Positions 5,743 to 6,203 of a stretch of DNA of 6,203 nt are shown piece by piece (position 1 is the stretch's first letter; the number at the start of each line of letters is the position of its first letter). The notes below the pieces were generated by a model. It ran no database searches. It had not been told where the DNA came from and worked only from the letters and a program-made list of their open reading frames with translations. Both the position numbers and the translations under genes were made by a program. The DNA is from JADFUZ01 sp034430415 (GTDB lineage Bacteria; Chloroflexota; Dehalococcoidia; GIF9; AB-539-J10). Where the stretch lies: the NCBI GenBank assembly GCA_034430415.1, contig DAOUEN010000133.1, positions 1 through 6,203 on the forward strand, given 5' to 3'.

Positions 5743-6203
5743 CTATCTTGTTTCCAGTGCCAGCTTATCCATTTCCATCTGGACCGGTATGGGGTAGTCT
5801 CCGGTGAAGCAGGAGAGGCAGAAGAGGTCTCTGGGCAAGCCGACAGCCCGAAGCAGCGCATCGACGGTGAGGTAACCGAGGGAATCAGCACCGAGGAAGT
5901 CTTTGATTTCGGGGATGGTCTTTCTATTGGCGATAAGCTCCCACTGAGTGGCCATGTCGACGCCGAGGAAGCAGGGATGACAAAGAGGGGGAGCGCAGAT
6001 GCGGAGGTGGATCTCTTTGGCGCCGGCGTTTCTGAGTAGCTTGACGACGTGGGGTGTGGTGGTGCCGCGAACGATGCTGTCGTCAACGACCACCAGCCGC
6101 TTGCCGGAGATCACCTGGGAGAGGGGATTGAACTTAAGCTGGACGCCGAGGTCTCTGAGTCTCTGGTCTGGCTGAATGAAGGTGCGGCCGACGTAGCGGT
6201 TCT
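5743..6203 (-). CDS. purF: Amidophosphoribosyltransferase, C-terminal part (5' end outside window)
   Basis: PurF makes 5-phosphoribosylamine from PRPP and glutamine, the first committed purine step. The frame is open to the right edge, giving 152 visible residues that start NRYVGRTFIQPDQ and proceed through LKFNPLSQ into the PRPP-binding loop VVVDDSIVRGTTT. A GTG at 6114 inside this stretch is not the start, because the upstream codons match PurF. The N-terminal glutaminase domain, with its Cys nucleophile, lies outside the window. Three cysteines match the [4Fe-4S] ligands of the Bacillus subtilis enzyme: one in CHPCFLGVD (codon 5973-5971) and the pair in LFCLSCFTGDYP (codons 5820-5818 and 5811-5809). 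The fourth ligand would be off the edge. This places the protein in the iron-sulfur, Bacillus-type group and not with E. coli PurF. It is the first gene seen in the purF-pdxT-nrpR series. Confidence 0.95.
   Translation of the reverse strand, partial: NRYVGRTFIQPDQRLRDLGVQLKFNPLSQVISGKRLVVVDDSIVRGTTTPHVVKLLRNAGAKEIHLRICAPPLCHPCFLGVDMATQWELIANRKTIPEIKDFLGADSLGYLTVDALLRAVGLPRDLFCLSCFTGDYPIPVQMEMDKLALETR

Noticed and set aside
5454..6086. Minus-strand open frame (210 codons) overlapping purF and pdxT
   Set aside because: It runs in another frame across the real purF and pdxT coding regions. The Ser/Pro/Arg-rich product looks like frame-shifted translation and not a gene.
5743..6114. PurF read as a short 123-residue protein starting at the GTG at 6114
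   Set aside because: The 29 codons upstream to the window edge are in frame and match PurF, so this is the tail of a longer gene and not a separate or truncated one.

Overview
This 6.2 kb window looks like the chromosome of a bacterium of moderately high GC content. I infer a Chloroflexota (Dehalococcoidia-like) source. The reasons are a roughly 950-residue PurL with a built-in PurS-like N-terminal region, a separate PurQ, and a bacterial homologue of the archaeal nitrogen regulator NrpR (DUF128 family) in a biosynthetic locus. Taxonomy cannot be proven from the window alone. There is no sign of mobile elements, CRISPR arrays, tRNA or rRNA genes.

Layout. Positions 1-93 (minus strand) hold the first 31 codons of gatC, the small subunit of the glutamyl/aspartyl-tRNA amidotransferase; the gene runs off the left edge. 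A 246-base divergent intergenic region follows. It carries an exact extended -10 promoter for gatC, a weaker candidate promoter for the plus-strand operon, and two tiny open frames chained by TGATG overlaps that end on the purL start codon. purL (340-3189) and purQ (3196-3960) form a tight plus-strand operon for formylglycinamidine ribonucleotide (FGAM) synthase. A short convergent gap (3961-4049) with two hairpins separates it from a minus-strand operon. That operon reads, in transcription order, purF (C-terminal part only, entering from the right edge), pdxT, and an nrpR-like regulator gene.

How the genes fit together. Every enzyme-encoding gene here belongs to a system that uses the amide nitrogen of glutamine. 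GatCAB amidates mischarged tRNA, PurLQ makes FGAM, PurF makes phosphoribosylamine, and PdxT supplies ammonia for pyridoxal phosphate synthesis. The only regulator in the window belongs to a family whose characterised archaeal members sense 2-oxoglutarate and control nitrogen assimilation. The sequence therefore suggests a glutamine-nitrogen gene neighbourhood that may be under NrpR-type control. That regulatory link is inference, and I found no copy of the archaeal NrpR operator (GGAA-N6-TTCC) in the window.
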